Positions 53,370 to 60,799 of a stretch of DNA of 64,000 nt are shown piece by piece. A model generated the notes under the pieces. The model made no database searches, was not told the origin of the DNA, and saw only the letters and a program-made list of their open reading frames with translations. The stretch is from the NCBI GenBank assembly GCA_027483665.1, contig JAIXUC010000023.1, positions 1 to 64,000 on the forward strand, in the 5' to 3' direction. Every line of letters begins with the position of its first letter. Positions within the stretch are counted from its first letter, which is position 1. Position numbers and translations under genes: made by a program. This DNA is from Comamonadaceae bacterium (GTDB lineage: Bacteria > Pseudomonadota > Gammaproteobacteria > Burkholderiales > Burkholderiaceae_C).

Positions 53370-54056
53370 TTAGGGCGTATCAAGCTGCGCCGAGTGGTTG
53401 ACGAACATGCGCTCGCGGTGCCATTCACCGGCCATGGGCGCGTCGGCGTATTCGTGGAAACAAGGCGTGCCCAGCGTCCAGTGCAGCAAACGCGCTTCTT
53501 CGTTGGCGCCGAACTCGTCGGGCAGCCAGTTCCAGACCTTGGGAATCTCGCCGACCAAGTCGTCTGTCAGCCAGGTGAAGCGGTGCAACTGCGCACCGGT
53601 GGCCGACTCGATGAACTCTGGCGTGAGCACTCGGTTGGCCGGGTGGCCGCAGTTCCACAACACCACGCTGGACCAGTTTTTGCGCGGGTAGTTGGGGTTC
53701 TTGGTGCCCAGGTACTTGGCTGAGGCTTTGGTCTGGTAGTCGTGGTGAATGCACTGCACCGCAAAGCGTTCATCGCGCAGGGCCCAGAGTTTGGCGATGT
53801 CATCGCGCAGCAGCATGTCGCCGTCCATGAAGATGGCCCAACCTGAGAAGTCGCACAGGTGCGGCACCAGAAAGCGGCTGTAGATGAACTGGTTGCTGCC
53901 GTCGGTGTGGCGCTCGGTGTAGCCCGACAGATTGCTCAGCGCCAAGGGCGTGATAGCCAGCGGCTGGCTGCTGTGGCGAATGAGGCTGTTGCAGCAGACG
54001 TGGTAGGCCACGCTTTCGCGGTCGTCATAGCCAATGAAGAGGCGGATCGGGGGCAT
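53370..54056 (-). CDS. Glycosyltransferase-like protein with DxD motif
   Basis: A 228-residue protein beginning MPPIRLFIGYDDRESVAYHV. The block GWAIFMDGDMLLRDDIAKLW has a DGD metal-binding motif as in GT-A (GT8-like) transferases. Later LLHWTLGTPCFHEYADAPM carries conserved His residues. The donor and acceptor are unknown. It is the first gene of the minus-strand group leading into the TPR protein and flagellin, with 25 bases to the next gene; AAAGGAAC precedes the ATG. A role in the flagellin glycan is inferred. Confidence 0.8.
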   Translation of the reverse strand: MPPIRLFIGYDDRESVAYHVCCNSLIRHSSQPLAITPLALSNLSGYTERHTDGSNQFIYSRFLVPHLCDFSGWAIFMDGDMLLRDDIAKLWALRDERFAVQCIHHDYQTKASAKYLGTKNPNYPRKNWSSVVLWNCGHPANRVLTPEFIESATGAQLHRFTWLTDDLVGEIPKVWNWLPDEFGANEEARLLHWTLGTPCFHEYADAPMAGEWHRERMFVNHSAQLDTP

Positions 54057-54231
54057 GGGTTCCTTTCGGGCAGGCCTGTGCAGGCTTGCGCTCACGCTTC
54101 AAAGCAGATTCGACCATGGCTCGGGGGGTTGAATGGACCAAGGTGGGCCGGCCTTGCGGCGCAATTCTCGCGACCACCAGCTGCTGACCTGGGCTACGCT
54201 TTCAGGCCTTGTCATTAAAGGTGAAACCACC

Positions 54232-54756
54232 ATGGCCGAACTCATCACCGAAGCCTACCGCGAGATGCAGCGTCAGCTGCACGAAAACCCGAACTACGGC
54301 GTGGCCTCGGTGCAGTACGCGCCGGTGGTGGCGCAAGTGGTGCAACAAGCCCGCATCAGCTCTTTGCTGGATTACGGTGCGGGCAAAGGCAGGCTGGGCG
54401 AAACGCTCAAAGGCTTGGTGCCCTGGCCCTTGACGATTGCGCACTACGAACCGTCTCGCCCGGACTGGTCCGCCACACCGCAGCCGAACGACTTTGTGAC
54501 CTGCATCGACGTGCTGGAGCACATCGAGCCAGAGCTGCTGGCCAACGTGCTCGACGACCTTCAGCGCGTGACCTTGAAATTGGGTTTCTTCACGGTGCAC
54601 TGCGGGCCGGCGGTGAAAGTGTTGCCCGACGGCCGCAACGCGCACCTGACTCAAAAGCCGCCGCGTTGGTGGTTGCAGCACTTCATCGACCGCTTCGAAG
54701 TGCAGCAGATGCAGCGCGTGCCCAACGGCTTTTGGATCTTGGTGAGCAAGGTCTGA
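54232..54756 (+). CDS. SAM-dependent methyltransferase-like protein
   Basis: A 174-residue protein with a class I methyltransferase core: motif I SLLDYGAGKGRLGETL, and DFVTCIDVLEHIEPELL as motif II/post-II. FFTVHCGPAVKVLPDGRNAHLTQK and FWILVSKV follow. It is small and single-domain, with an unknown substrate; in this setting a sugar or flagellin residue is possible. It is divergent from the glycosyltransferase gene and convergent with the FkbM fusion gene. AAAGGTG lies before the ATG. Confidence 0.8.
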   Translation: MAELITEAYREMQRQLHENPNYGVASVQYAPVVAQVVQQARISSLLDYGAGKGRLGETLKGLVPWPLTIAHYEPSRPDWSATPQPNDFVTCIDVLEHIEPELLANVLDDLQRVTLKLGFFTVHCGPAVKVLPDGRNAHLTQKPPRWWLQHFIDRFEVQQMQRVPNGFWILVSKV

Positions 54757-54760
54757 GTTG

Positions 54761-54788
54761 CCTTGGCCAGTGCGGGCACTGGCCAAGG
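54761..54788. terminator. Bidirectional hairpin terminator between convergent genes
   Basis: CCTTGGCCAGTGC (54761-54773) and GCACTGGCCAAGG (54776-54788) are perfectly complementary over 13 bases, with essentially no spacer (about four loop bases once folded). It sits four bases after the methyltransferase stop and three bases after the FkbM-fusion stop on the opposite strand. T tracts are weak, but stem and position fit a shared terminator. Confidence 0.78.
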
Positions 54789-54790
54789 TG

Positions 54791-56377
54791 TCATCTGGCC
54801 ATCAACCGGATGTTGTTGATCAGCAGGTGACGGTCCACCACGGCCTCGGTGATGGGCTCTACCCCATGAAAGCTCTGGTCGGTGCGGGCGAACATGAACA
54901 GCCTGTTGGGTAAGAACTCCACGGTGTCCAAGTGCTCGAAGCGCTCGAAAGCATGGTGCGGGCCACCTGCGCAGCGGAAAGCAGCGTCGCGTGGCCGGTA
55001 CATGGACGTACCCAGTGCGCGGTGGCGTTCGTCTGCAGGCAGGTAGAACAAGAAGGTGATGAGTCGGTGCGCGGCGTCGGTGTGCGGGCCGATGGCGTAG
55101 CGGGTTTTGTCGCTCACCAGCAGTGCATCACCCTGAATCGACACAGGCCCGCGGCGTGCAAGGCCCGCCAGGCGGGGCGCCACGGCATCTCCGAAATGCT
55201 CGATCACCGCGTCCATGAAGCGCTCGTCGTAGAGCCAGTCGGCCAAGCCCACCCAAAAGTCTCTGGATGCGGGGCGCAGGCGGGCGAAGTGCGCTTCGGT
55301 GAAGAGTGCCACCAGGCGCTCGTCGTAGCCGGTGGTTCGCCCGGTCTCACTCAGTGGGGTCAGTTCACTGTCAGGCGGGAAATGCTGCTGGATGCGTGCG
55401 TAATAGTCGGGCGGGAACACACCATCGACGACCGCATGCGGGAATGGCTGGGCCAACACCGGACAGGCGCGAATGCGCGCCAAGACCTCATCCATCACAC
55501 CGGTGTGGGGGTTGTTGGGCGCTGCTGCCGGGGCTGCTGGGCTTGCACCACCGGCTTGTAGAAAAGCCGGCTTTTGGGTGTGCGTCACGCGCACCCGCGC
55601 CGGCGCTTCTCGGCGGAAGATGATTTCGCCCACGCCTACAAAGGCGCCCTCGGTGCGAGCCACGCGCTGGAACTGCAGCGGGTCGTAGGTGAAACCCAGC
55701 TCAGCCAGGTAGTCCATCAAGGCCCGGTGTTCTTCGAGGTGCGGGTTGACCTCGATCAGCAAGGAGCGCACCTTGCGGTCTTGGAGGGTGCGGGCCGCAC
55801 CGGCCACCACCTTGTGCTCGAAGCCATCGACGTCGATCTTGACGTGGTCGGGCACGGCCAGCATGCGGTTGTCAACGGCCTGGTCGATGTCGATGCTGAT
55901 ACAGCCCTGCGCAAATGGAGAGGCGCGCTGGGCGAGGTCGAAACCGACCTCTGCGCCAAAGGAGTGGCAGCTGCCGCCGCCGTGGAAATCGAACTTGGAC
56001 AGAAACAGGCGGTCGAGCTTGATCTGATCCATGGCGGCCGCGCAGTAGGCCGTCACACGGTCGCTCAATTGGTTGAGGTGGATGTTGCGATTGAGCAGCG
56101 CATAGTTCTGCGACTCTGGCTCGAAAGCCGTCACGCGGCAGCCGCGCACCATGGCGGCATAGACCGAGTACAGGCCGATGTTGGCCCCTACATCCAGCAA
56201 TTCCTCTCCGGGCTGGAAGCTGTCGAGCCACTCGATGGTGCAGGGCTCTTTGCTGAACAGCGTCTGAACGCGCCAATGCGTCATGCGGTTGGGCACGGTA
56301 AAGCGCATGGTCTGCCCGCCATGCGTCACCTTGGTCACGGGCTGGATCTGTTCGTACTGTTCGAGGTTGATTTGCAT
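54791..56377 (-). CDS. FkbM-family methyltransferase fused to a 2-oxoglutarate/Fe(II) oxygenase
   Basis: A 528-residue two-domain protein. Residues about 50-275 are an FkbM methyltransferase with LLDVGANIGLYSVYAA (SAM site), AFEPESQNYALLNRN and VKIDVDGFEHKVVAGA. After an Ala/Pro linker, residues about 320-528 form a 2OG-Fe(II) dioxygenase with GPHTDAAHRLITFLFYL (His and Asp near 431/433), a distal His in SFHGVEP (about 504) and an Arg in LINNIRL for 2-oxoglutarate. It probably methylates and hydroxylates a surface glycan. The start is the ATG at 56377; an upstream extension runs into the next gene. Confidence 0.85.
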   Translation of the reverse strand: MQINLEQYEQIQPVTKVTHGGQTMRFTVPNRMTHWRVQTLFSKEPCTIEWLDSFQPGEELLDVGANIGLYSVYAAMVRGCRVTAFEPESQNYALLNRNIHLNQLSDRVTAYCAAAMDQIKLDRLFLSKFDFHGGGSCHSFGAEVGFDLAQRASPFAQGCISIDIDQAVDNRMLAVPDHVKIDVDGFEHKVVAGAARTLQDRKVRSLLIEVNPHLEEHRALMDYLAELGFTYDPLQFQRVARTEGAFVGVGEIIFRREAPARVRVTHTQKPAFLQAGGASPAAPAAAPNNPHTGVMDEVLARIRACPVLAQPFPHAVVDGVFPPDYYARIQQHFPPDSELTPLSETGRTTGYDERLVALFTEAHFARLRPASRDFWVGLADWLYDERFMDAVIEHFGDAVAPRLAGLARRGPVSIQGDALLVSDKTRYAIGPHTDAAHRLITFLFYLPADERHRALGTSMYRPRDAAFRCAGGPHHAFERFEHLDTVEFLPNRLFMFARTDQSFHGVEPITEAVVDRHLLINNIRLMAR

Positions 56378-56453
56378 GGTGGCTCCGTGTCGAAGAAAGC
56401 GCGCAAGGGGGCGATTGGCGGGAACAGGCTTTGGCTTCCAGGGCGTGCCGCCC

Positions 56454-57518
56454 CTAGACCACGCCCGCATGAAGCAACATCCGCCAGTTCACCGCACCCA
56501 GGTAATGGCCCTGGGCATCGCTCACCAGAACGGCGTTGGATTTGCGCTCCTGCATCAATTGCGCTGCGGCCACAGCCAGTTGCTCTGCCCGCAGTTGGGC
56601 GGGGTTTGGCGACATGGCTTGGCCCACGGGTGTGCTGTAGATGTCCAGGCCCGCTTCCAGCGCGCGGCGCAGGTCGCCGTCGGTGAAGATGCCCAGCAAC
56701 AAGCCCTGCGTGTCGGTGATGGCCGTGAGCCCCATGCCACCGCGAGACATTTCCATGATGGCGTTGCGAATGGGCGTGTCCGGTTGCACCGCTGGCGCTT
56801 GTGCACCGGCCAGCATCACATCGGCCAGACGCACCAGCAAGCGCCGACCCAGCGCGCCGGCCGGGTGGGTGATGGCGAACTGGTCTCGGGTGAAGCCGCG
56901 CTGGGCCAGCAGGGCCACGGCGAGCGCGTCGCCCATGACCAGCGTGGCGGTGGTGCTGGAGGTGGGCGCCAAGCCCAGCGGGCAAGCCTCTTGCGGCACT
57001 TGCAGACCCAGATGGATGTCAGCAGCGGTGGCCAATGTCGAATGGGGCTTTCCCGTGATGGCGATCACCGGCAAGGCATGGCGGTGCATGTACGGCAGCA
57101 AAGCCAGGACCTCGGCGCTTTCGCCTGAATAAGAAATGCCCAGCAGCACGTCGGCCGTCGTCAAAAGACCCAGGTCGCCATGCGCGGCTTCAGAAGGGTG
57201 CATGAAAACCGCAGGGGTACCGGTGCTGCTGAGCGTGGCTGCGATCTTGCGGCCAATGTGCCCTGATTTGCCAACGCCCGTCACCACCACCTTGGCCGGT
57301 GGCACGCGCTCGTGCAGCAAGCCAACGGCATCGGAAAAGCTGCTGTCCAAAGCGCTGGAGGTGGCTTGCAAAGCCCGTACCTGTTGCTCGAACACCCAGC
57401 GGGCCATGGCCAGCGGCTCGCTGGTGGCCTGCACTGCAGGCTGGCTGGCTGGCTGAACCCGCGCCGGCCCGCGAGGCAGCGCTGCGGCTTGGGCTCTCAG
57501 GTGGTTGGCAGTGTTCAT
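56454..57518 (-). CDS. KpsF/GutQ-family sugar-phosphate isomerase (arabinose-5-phosphate isomerase-like)
   Basis: A 354-residue protein with a SIS domain (about 65-215) followed by two CBS domains (about 230-350). The SIS core has VVVTGVGKSGHIGRKIAATL, MHPSEAAHGDLG and GISYSGESAEVLALLP, all typical of KdsD/KpsF. The CBS region has GLLLGIFTDGDLRRAL. Known members make arabinose-5-phosphate for Kdo-type sugars. An Ala/Pro-rich 35-residue N-terminal extension is unusual. Its place in the flagellar island suggests a precursor role for a flagellin or capsule sugar. Confidence 0.9.
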   Translation of the reverse strand: MNTANHLRAQAAALPRGPARVQPASQPAVQATSEPLAMARWVFEQQVRALQATSSALDSSFSDAVGLLHERVPPAKVVVTGVGKSGHIGRKIAATLSSTGTPAVFMHPSEAAHGDLGLLTTADVLLGISYSGESAEVLALLPYMHRHALPVIAITGKPHSTLATAADIHLGLQVPQEACPLGLAPTSSTTATLVMGDALAVALLAQRGFTRDQFAITHPAGALGRRLLVRLADVMLAGAQAPAVQPDTPIRNAIMEMSRGGMGLTAITDTQGLLLGIFTDGDLRRALEAGLDIYSTPVGQAMSPNPAQLRAEQLAVAAAQLMQERKSNAVLVSDAQGHYLGAVNWRMLLHAGVV

Positions 57519-57649
57519 GCAGTGGTTGGATGCTCAATGCCGAGCCAGGCCCAGCGTGCCGCAAAGTGTGCTGCGGGGCTGAGGGAGGCAAGTGCCAGAA
57601 ATAGGCCTGCGAGCACCCGCATTTCGGGGCTTCGGCGGGGGGCTTGGCC

Positions 57650-57676
57650 TCAAGTTTGGCCAGGCCGCGCCGATAC
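57650..57676 (+). promoter_or_regulatory. Sigma-28 (FliA) promoter of the second fliS/fliT pair
   Basis: TCAAGTTT (57650-57657), an 11-base spacer and GCCGATAC (57669-57676) match the sigma-28 consensus and the other promoters of this locus. It lies 31 bases upstream of the fliS start codon. Confidence 0.82.
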
Positions 57677-57707
57677 ACCTCACATCCACAATGGAGGAAT
57701 GAAGGAC

Positions 57708-58130
57708 ATGTACACCTCTGTGAACGCCCGCGCTGCGTCGGCCTACAAAAGAGTGGGCATCGAGACCCGTGTCGATGTGGCAGACCCGCACCAGCTCATC
57801 GAGATGCTGTTCGACGGCCTGCAAGTTGCCCTGAGCGAAGCACGCGGTGCTTTGGCGCGGCGCGATGTAGCAGCCAAAGGCCAAGCCATTGGCCGCTCGG
57901 TACGACTGCTGGAAGAAGGCCTGAAAGGCGGCCTGAACCTGGAACAAGGCGGCGAGATGGCGGCCAACCTGCACGAGCTCTACAGCTACTGCAGCCTGCG
58001 CCTGACGCAAGCCAACCTGCACAACGACGTGGCCCGCATCGAAGAGGTCGAGCGCCTCATCGAGCCCGTGGCTGCTGCCTGGCGCAACATCCGCCCCGGT
58101 GCGCCCTCCACCACCCCCATCAAAGGCTGA
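57708..58130 (+). CDS. fliS: Flagellin export chaperone FliS (copy 2, canonical)
   Basis: A 140-residue FliS with the typical opening MYTSVNARAASAYKRVGIETRVDVADPHQLIEMLFDGL, of which the SAYKRVGIET segment corresponds to the flagellin-binding N-terminus. GGEMAANLHELYSYC and RIEEVERLIEPVAAAWRNI follow. The ATG at 57708 with GAAGGA is used; an ATG three codons earlier sits directly on a GGAGGA. It is expressed from its own sigma-28 promoter. It overlaps in role with the copy at 45740-46159, perhaps one per flagellin. Confidence 0.95.
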   Translation: MYTSVNARAASAYKRVGIETRVDVADPHQLIEMLFDGLQVALSEARGALARRDVAAKGQAIGRSVRLLEEGLKGGLNLEQGGEMAANLHELYSYCSLRLTQANLHNDVARIEEVERLIEPVAAAWRNIRPGAPSTTPIKG

Positions 58131-58132
58131 CC

Positions 58133-58435
58133 ATGAACACGCACGCCCTGATCGACTATTACAAAGCCATTGAAGGCGCCAGCCAGCAGATGCTGGCGGC
58201 CGCCCAAATGGAAGACTGGGACGAAGTGGTGCGCCTGGAAGGTGCCTGCGCCGTGCTGATCGAGCAGCTTCATGCCAGCGCTCGGGCCCAGGCCTTGCCA
58301 GCAGAACACCGCCCGGAGAAGACGCGCATCATGCACCGCATCTTGCGTAACGATGCCGAGATTCGCTACCTGACCGAGCCTTGGCTGAGCGACCTCGACC
58401 GCTTGTTCGCAGGTCGCGCCACCGCCTTGCACTGA
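58133..58435 (+). CDS. fliT: FliT-like flagellar chaperone (copy 2)
   Basis: A 100-residue helical protein, two bases after fliS. It has NTHALIDYYKAIEGASQQMLAAAQMEDWDEVVRLE and ILRNDAEIRYLTEPWLSDLDRLF, closely following the FliT pattern in which the C-terminal helix binds partners. It is more typical than copy 1. It is convergent with fliE through a shared hairpin. Confidence 0.88.
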   Translation: MNTHALIDYYKAIEGASQQMLAAAQMEDWDEVVRLEGACAVLIEQLHASARAQALPAEHRPEKTRIMHRILRNDAEIRYLTEPWLSDLDRLFAGRATALH

Positions 58436-58443
58436 GCCGCCCT

Positions 58444-58461
58444 CGCCGCCTGACGGCGGCG
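58444..58461. terminator. Bidirectional hairpin terminator between fliT and fliE
   Basis: CGCCGCC (58444-58450) and GGCGGCG (58455-58461) pair perfectly around TGAC, between the convergent stops of fliT (58435) and fliE (58464). The GC-rich stem is good but the flanking T tracts are poor. Confidence 0.65.
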
Positions 58462-58463
58462 CT

Positions 58464-58817
58464 TCACACCGTCATGTTCATGATGTCGGTGTAGGCCTGC
58501 ACCAAGCGGTTGCGCACGTTGAGCGTGGCCTGAAAGCCAATTTGCGCTTTCTGCATGGCCACCATGGTTTCTTCCAGGCTGACGTTGGGGTTTTCCAGTT
58601 GAACCTCGCGCTGCAGGCGCGAGGCTTCGTTTTGCGCAGCACTCACCGACTGCAAGGTTTGCTGCAACACGTTGGCAAAACCGCCCTTGTCGCTGCCCGA
58701 GACTTCTGGCAGACCCACCGTACGCTGCGAAGCGCCGGCGCGCAAAGGGCCGTTCAAAGCCGAAGTGGCCGCCGACACCGATGCTGCAGCTGAAGTGGCG
58801 TTGATGCGAAGGTCCAT
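58464..58817 (-). CDS. fliE: Flagellar MS-ring/rod adaptor FliE
   Basis: A 117-residue basal-body protein joining MS ring and rod. It begins MDLRINATSAA and has GGFANVLQQTLQSVSAAQNEA, NPNVSLEETMVAMQKAQIGFQATLNVRNRLV and AYTDIMNM, the FliE hallmark. AAGGAG precedes the ATG at 58817; an upstream frame of 32 codons is rejected. It is on the opposite strand to fliF, with 237 bases between that hold a long dyad. Confidence 0.96.
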   Translation of the reverse strand: MDLRINATSAAASVSAATSALNGPLRAGASQRTVGLPEVSGSDKGGFANVLQQTLQSVSAAQNEASRLQREVQLENPNVSLEETMVAMQKAQIGFQATLNVRNRLVQAYTDIMNMTV

Positions 58818-58929
58818 GGCGCGGGCTCCTTGACTGCGGCGAACTGGCACGCCCCCAAAGGTGATGAAGCGCCAGTAACTGATAGATGGGCCATGATCGT
58901 AGGCACGTTGCATGGCAGCGTGCGCTTGA

Positions 58930-58956
58930 AATAAGGCGGGCTTTCGGGGCCTTATT
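58930..58956. promoter_or_regulatory. Perfect dyad in the fliE/fliF divergent promoter region
   Basis: AATAAGGC (58930-58937) and GCCTTATT (58949-58956) are 8-base inverted arms 11 bases apart, midway between fliE and fliF. A site shared by two divergent class II operons would suit a dimeric activator such as FlhD4C2; this is inference. The AAGGC half also occurs in the flgB/flgA region. Confidence 0.4.
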
Positions 58957-59054
58957 CAGCCGATGGGGGGCGGGCAGCTCCGAATAATCGACGCATCGCC
59001 CCACCTGGCTTCCTCGGGTGGATGGTGAGTCCGTCATAACCAGAGCCCTTGCCC

Positions 59055-60740
59055 ATGAACACCGCCGTCGCTGAAGTGCCCGTCGCGCAGCCTGCCTGGA
59101 GCAGCGGACTTTCACGGCTGAGCAGCGGGCAACAACTGCGATTGGCTGGCGGCGTGGTGTTGGTGCTGGCCATCATCGTGGCCGCCTGGACTTGGGGCCG
59201 CACCGCCGACTACCGTGTGCTGTTTGCCAACCTCACCGACAAAGACGGCGGGGCCATCATTGCGCAACTGGCGCAGATGAACGTGCCCTACAAATACACC
59301 GAGGGCGGCGGCGCCATCATGGTGCCGGCTGACCGTGTGCACGACGTGCGCTTGCGACTGGCCTCGCAAGGCTTGCCCAAAGGCGCCATTGGCGGCTTCG
59401 AGCAAATGGAGTCGAACCGCTTTGGCATGACGCAGTTCCAGGAACGCCTGAGCTTTCAGCGCGGGCTGGAGGGTGAGTTGCAGCGCTCCATCCAGGCTCT
59501 GTCGTCGGTGCAAGGCGCGCGCGTGCACCTAGCGCTGCCCAACCAGAACGGTTTCTTTCGCGAGCAGCAAAAGCCCTCGGCTTCGGTGCTCTTGAGCTTG
59601 CACCCGGGGCGCACGCTGGACCGCGCGCAGATTGCGGGCATCGTCCACCTGGTGGCTTCCAGCGTGCCCGAAATGAGCCCGCAAGCGGTCAGCGTGGTGG
59701 ACGACAGCGGCAAACTCTTGTCATCGACCAACAACGAAAACGCCATCGTCGATGCGGAGCAGTTGCAGTATGTGCAGCAGATCGAGCAGCTCTACACGCG
59801 CCGCATTCTGGACATCCTGGAGCCCTTGGTGGGCCGCGACAACGTCAAGGCGCAAGTGACTGCCGACGTCGATTTTTCTCAGACCGAACAAACCTCAGAG
59901 ACCCACAAACCCAACCTGGGGCCAGACGCCGCTGCTGTGCGCAGCCAACAGGTGGTGGAGACCAACGGCGAGAGCGCTACGCCGCCCACCGGCGTGCCCG
60001 GTGCCGTCAGCAACCAACCCCCTGCCCCGGCTGCAGCGCCCATCAACGGCCAACCAGCACCTTTGCAGGCCGCAGGCGCTGCTGGGGCCACCAGCGCCCA
60101 ATCGCGCCGCGAAGCCGTGACCAACTACGAGGTCGACCGCACCGTGCGCGTGGTGCGCGGCGCCACTGGCAGCGTGCGTCGCCTGAGCGCAGCCGTGGTG
60201 GTCAACCACACCACCACCGAGGTGCGCGGCAAGCCCACCAGTGCCCCTTTGTCAGCGCAGCAAATCGAACAGATGACGGCCTTGGTGCGCGAGTCCATTG
60301 GCTTCAACAACGAACGTGGCGATTCGGTCAACCTGATGAATGCGCCCTTCGTGGTGGACAAGGTGACGTTGGAAAACGTGCCGCTGTGGCGTCAACCGCA
60401 AGTGGTAGACACAGCGCGCAGCTTTGCCTGGCCGCTGGCCATGCTGGGCTTGGCCGCGCTGGTGGTGCTGGGCTTGATTCGCCCCGCCATCAAGGCCATG
60501 AGCATGACGCGGATCGACCCCAGCAAGCCTGGCAGTGCAGCCGCAGGCGGGCAACTCAATGCGCTGGTCGATGGCGACGCCGACCTGCCGCAGCTCGCAG
60601 GTCCAGCGCGGCGCAAAGAGCCCGAAGGCCCGACAGAAGACATGTTGCGGCTGGAAGACGCGCGGGCTTTGGCGAAGCAAAATCCGGTGGCTGTGGCCAA
60701 CATCGTCAAACAGTGGGTCAGCGGGGAAGTGGCGGCCTGA
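59055..60740 (+). CDS. fliF: Flagellar MS-ring protein FliF
   Basis: A 561-residue inner-membrane ring protein. One membrane segment lies near the N-terminus (LAGGVVLVLAIIVAAWTW) and one near the C-terminus (AMLGLAALVVLGLI). Ring-building motifs include YRVLFANLTDKDGGAIIAQL, RVHLALPNQNGFFREQQKPSASV and VTADVDFSQTEQT. The end binds FliG. The ATG at 59055 is chosen over a TTG two codons upstream. It begins the fliFGHIJ operon. Confidence 0.97.
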   Translation: MNTAVAEVPVAQPAWSSGLSRLSSGQQLRLAGGVVLVLAIIVAAWTWGRTADYRVLFANLTDKDGGAIIAQLAQMNVPYKYTEGGGAIMVPADRVHDVRLRLASQGLPKGAIGGFEQMESNRFGMTQFQERLSFQRGLEGELQRSIQALSSVQGARVHLALPNQNGFFREQQKPSASVLLSLHPGRTLDRAQIAGIVHLVASSVPEMSPQAVSVVDDSGKLLSSTNNENAIVDAEQLQYVQQIEQLYTRRILDILEPLVGRDNVKAQVTADVDFSQTEQTSETHKPNLGPDAAAVRSQQVVETNGESATPPTGVPGAVSNQPPAPAAAPINGQPAPLQAAGAAGATSAQSRREAVTNYEVDRTVRVVRGATGSVRRLSAAVVVNHTTTEVRGKPTSAPLSAQQIEQMTALVRESIGFNNERGDSVNLMNAPFVVDKVTLENVPLWRQPQVVDTARSFAWPLAMLGLAALVVLGLIRPAIKAMSMTRIDPSKPGSAAAGGQLNALVDGDADLPQLAGPARRKEPEGPTEDMLRLEDARALAKQNPVAVANIVKQWVSGEVAA

Positions 60741-60799
60741 TGGCGTGCGCCTTCAGCGAACCTTGACCCGCACCCAGCCCAGCGCACCGGAGCATCAAC

